Assembly (NCBI GenBank): GCA_008501655.1
Contig: QQUK01000291.1
Coordinates: 1-8,004, forward strand
Length of the DNA stretch: 8,004 nt
DNA from: Calditrichota bacterium
GTDB lineage: Bacteria; Zixibacteria; MSB-5A5; GN15; FEB-12
Reading direction: 5' to 3'
The position numbers and the translations under genes are program-made. Below, in pieces: positions 6,551 to 8,004 of this stretch. The first letter of the stretch is position 1. The number at the start of each line of letters is the position of its first letter. A model generated the notes under the pieces. That model saw only the letters and a program-made list of their open reading frames with translations, did no database searches and was not told the origin of the DNA.

Positions 6551-8004
6551 CAGAAGCGGATAATATCTCGGATCATCCCGAAGAGCTTCGAACATTCCCC
6601 ATTTTTTTGTCAGCAGAATAGCCGGGTCATTAATCTCAACAGCTTCCTCAAGATGCTTGATCGCTGTATCTAAATCTCCAAGTGCCTGCGGTATAATTGA
6701 CAGAGGGTAGGGTGAAATGAAATTTTGTTTCCGAACTTCGAGAAAATCATTATAGAGCTCTTGAGCTTTATCCTGTTTACCGCATTTTGCTAAAATATAA
6801 CCGCCATAAGCAATTGTCCATGGATGACGGCTTTGTACGTTCAGATTATCCTGACAGATATCGAGTGCCCGTTTAAATTGCCCGGAACGAGCCAAACAAT
6901 AACCTTTCATCCACCAGTATGTTTTCAATACCTGCGGATCCCGTTTGGTTATCTCATCCATAACAGTTAAAACAAAATCATGTTCATCTTCCATCATATA
7001 AATGAGCAATTGATGTGCAATCGGCAAAACTGCTAAAGGATCTATCTCAACAGCACGTTTAGCCTCAAGTTTTGCTTCCCGTAAATCTTCTTTATGCAGG
7101 TAGAGATACCAGAGAGCATACCAGTATCTCGCCTGTGGATAATGCGGTTTTAATTCGATTGTTTTACGGAAAGCGTTTTCCGCAGCAGCCCAATCATGGG
7201 TATAAAGAATGTTTACCATCCCAAGTGAGGTATATGCTTCAGCAAGCGATTCATCGAGCTCTAAAGCTTTGTTAGCATACTTTTCAGCAAGAGGCATACA
7301 TGCTTCATTATGCTTGATACCATAAAGCCCCATCATATGATAGGAATCGGACAACCCGACATAGGCCATTGCAAAGCCGGGGTCAAGTTCGATAGCTTTG
7401 GTAAAATATTCAAGTGCAGTTATCAGTTTTTTACCGCGCTGTTCCCAATAGAATTTACCTTTCAGGTATAAGTCATAGGCTGATAAATTATTGGTCCCCG
7501 GTTTTATAATTGTATTCTCTTCTGAGCCGGTCAATGTTACTTTTAACTTTTCTGTAATTGCCTTGGCGATCTTTTCCTGAATTTCAAAAATATCTTCAAG
7601 CTCATGGTCGTATTTTTCAGACCAGAGATTATACCCGTCAGACACATTTATCAACTGTGCTGATATTCTGATTTTGTTTCCCGCTTTACGTATAGAACCT
7701 TCTAAAATATTATCAACCTGAAGTTTTTCACCGACATCTTTGATATCTACCTGCTTATTTTTGTAATAAAATGATGATGTCCGTGCTGCAACCCGCAGAT
7801 TTTTTAACTGCCCAAGTGCGTTGATAATCTCATCGGTGACTCCATCGGAAAAATACTCGTTCTCGACATCAGCCGACATATTTGTAAAAGGCAGGACAGC
7901 TATAGATTTTTCAATCGGTGACTTATCGATCGATTGTACTATAAATGATGAAGTAATACCCTGTTTGAAGTTTTGGATAGCTGTATAAAGCTCATGAGCA
8001 TTTT
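6530..8004 (-). CDS. TolB-like domain/TPR protein, 5' end off the window
   Basis: The frame is open from the right edge to TGA at 6532-6530, giving 490 visible residues. Visible residues 33-155 carry the TolB-like domain of signalling proteins (COG5616 type): S-I-A-V-L-P-F-T-N-M-S-A-D-x-E-N-E-Y-F-S-D-G, then V-A-A-R-T-S-S-F, I-L-E-G-S-I-R-K-A-G, A-Q-L-I-N-x-x-D-G-x-x-L-W-S-E-x-Y-D and D-I-F-x-I-Q-E-K-I-A. TPR repeats fill the rest, with anchors A-I-E-L-D-P, A-L-E-L-D-E, T-I-E-L-K-P and A-V-E-I-D-P. The C-terminus F-E-A-L-R-D-D-P-R-Y-Y-P-L-L is typical of this fusion family. In such proteins the N-terminal part is usually a class III adenylate cyclase, a DNA-binding domain or a Ser/Thr kinase. 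Residues 1-15 (N-A-H-E-L-Y-T-A-I-Q-N-F-K-Q-G) resemble the end of a kinase domain, so a kinase is my best guess. The ATG at 7879-7877 splits the TolB-like motif and is not the start. Confidence 0.88.
   Translation of the reverse strand, partial: NAHELYTAIQNFKQGITSSFIVQSIDKSPIEKSIAVLPFTNMSADVENEYFSDGVTDEIINALGQLKNLRVAARTSSFYYKNKQVDIKDVGEKLQVDNILEGSIRKAGNKIRISAQLINVSDGYNLWSEKYDHELEDIFEIQEKIAKAITEKLKVTLTGSEENTIIKPGTNNLSAYDLYLKGKFYWEQRGKKLITALEYFTKAIELDPGFAMAYVGLSDSYHMMGLYGIKHNEACMPLAEKYANKALELDESLAEAYTSLGMVNILYTHDWAAAENAFRKTIELKPHYPQARYWYALWYLYLHKEDLREAKLEAKRAVEIDPLAVLPIAHQLLIYMMEDEHDFVLTVMDEITKRDPQVLKTYWWMKGYCLARSGQFKRALDICQDNLNVQSRHPWTIAYGGYILAKCGKQDKAQELYNDFLEVRKQNFISPYPLSIIPQALGDLDTAIKHLEEAVEINDPAILLTKKWGMFEALRDDPRYYPLLKKAKLI

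Noticed and set aside
7877..7879. ATG as the start of the TolB-like/TPR gene
   Set aside because: It falls within the conserved opening strand of the TolB-like domain (L-P-F-T-N-M-S-A-D), and the frame stays open with family-like sequence to the window edge.

Overview
The window is a stretch of bacterial chromosome with low-to-moderate GC and no sign of phage, transposons, CRISPR arrays or RNA genes. Shine-Dalgarno sequences precede most genes, and two proteins carry export signals. The family mix (a secreted DUF4139 protein, secreted and regulatory TPR proteins, a TolB-like/TPR fusion, a CheX-type phosphatase) suits a Gram-negative, probably motile bacterium, perhaps from the FCB side of the tree (Zixibacteria- or Cloacimonadota-like). 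That placement is inference from family flavour; no marker gene settles it.

Layout, left to right. Positions 1-131 hold the last 42 codons of an unrecognised + strand gene. Positions 262-1614 encode an exported DUF4139-family protein, and 1696-3063 an exported TPR protein that starts at TTG. A strong hairpin terminator (3087-3120) closes this block. Its T-rich tail runs straight into the start of priA (3121-5502), the replication-restart helicase. A 152-base gap follows, holding a good candidate sigma-28 (FliA-type) promoter. It sits in front of a two-gene chemotaxis unit: a stand-alone CheY-like receiver (5655-6023) and a CheX-like CheY-P phosphatase (6026-6529). Facing them on the - strand is a large gene (6530 to beyond the right edge) for a TolB-like domain plus TPR repeats. 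Its visible N-terminus continues past any in-window start and may be the tail of a Ser/Thr kinase domain.

How the parts relate. The receiver and the CheX protein form a natural phospho-switch: one carries the phosphoryl group and the other removes it. Their candidate flagellar promoter ties them to motility. The convergent cheX and TolB/TPR genes abut without a spare base, and their last codons together form a 12-13 bp palindrome followed by a T-run, so one DNA element encodes both C-termini and acts as terminator. The DUF4139 and TPR genes both act outside the cytoplasm and may be functionally linked, but nothing in the sequence proves it. I found no clearly novel multi-gene system. The points worth a second look are regulatory architecture and the truncated sensor-like protein at the right edge.
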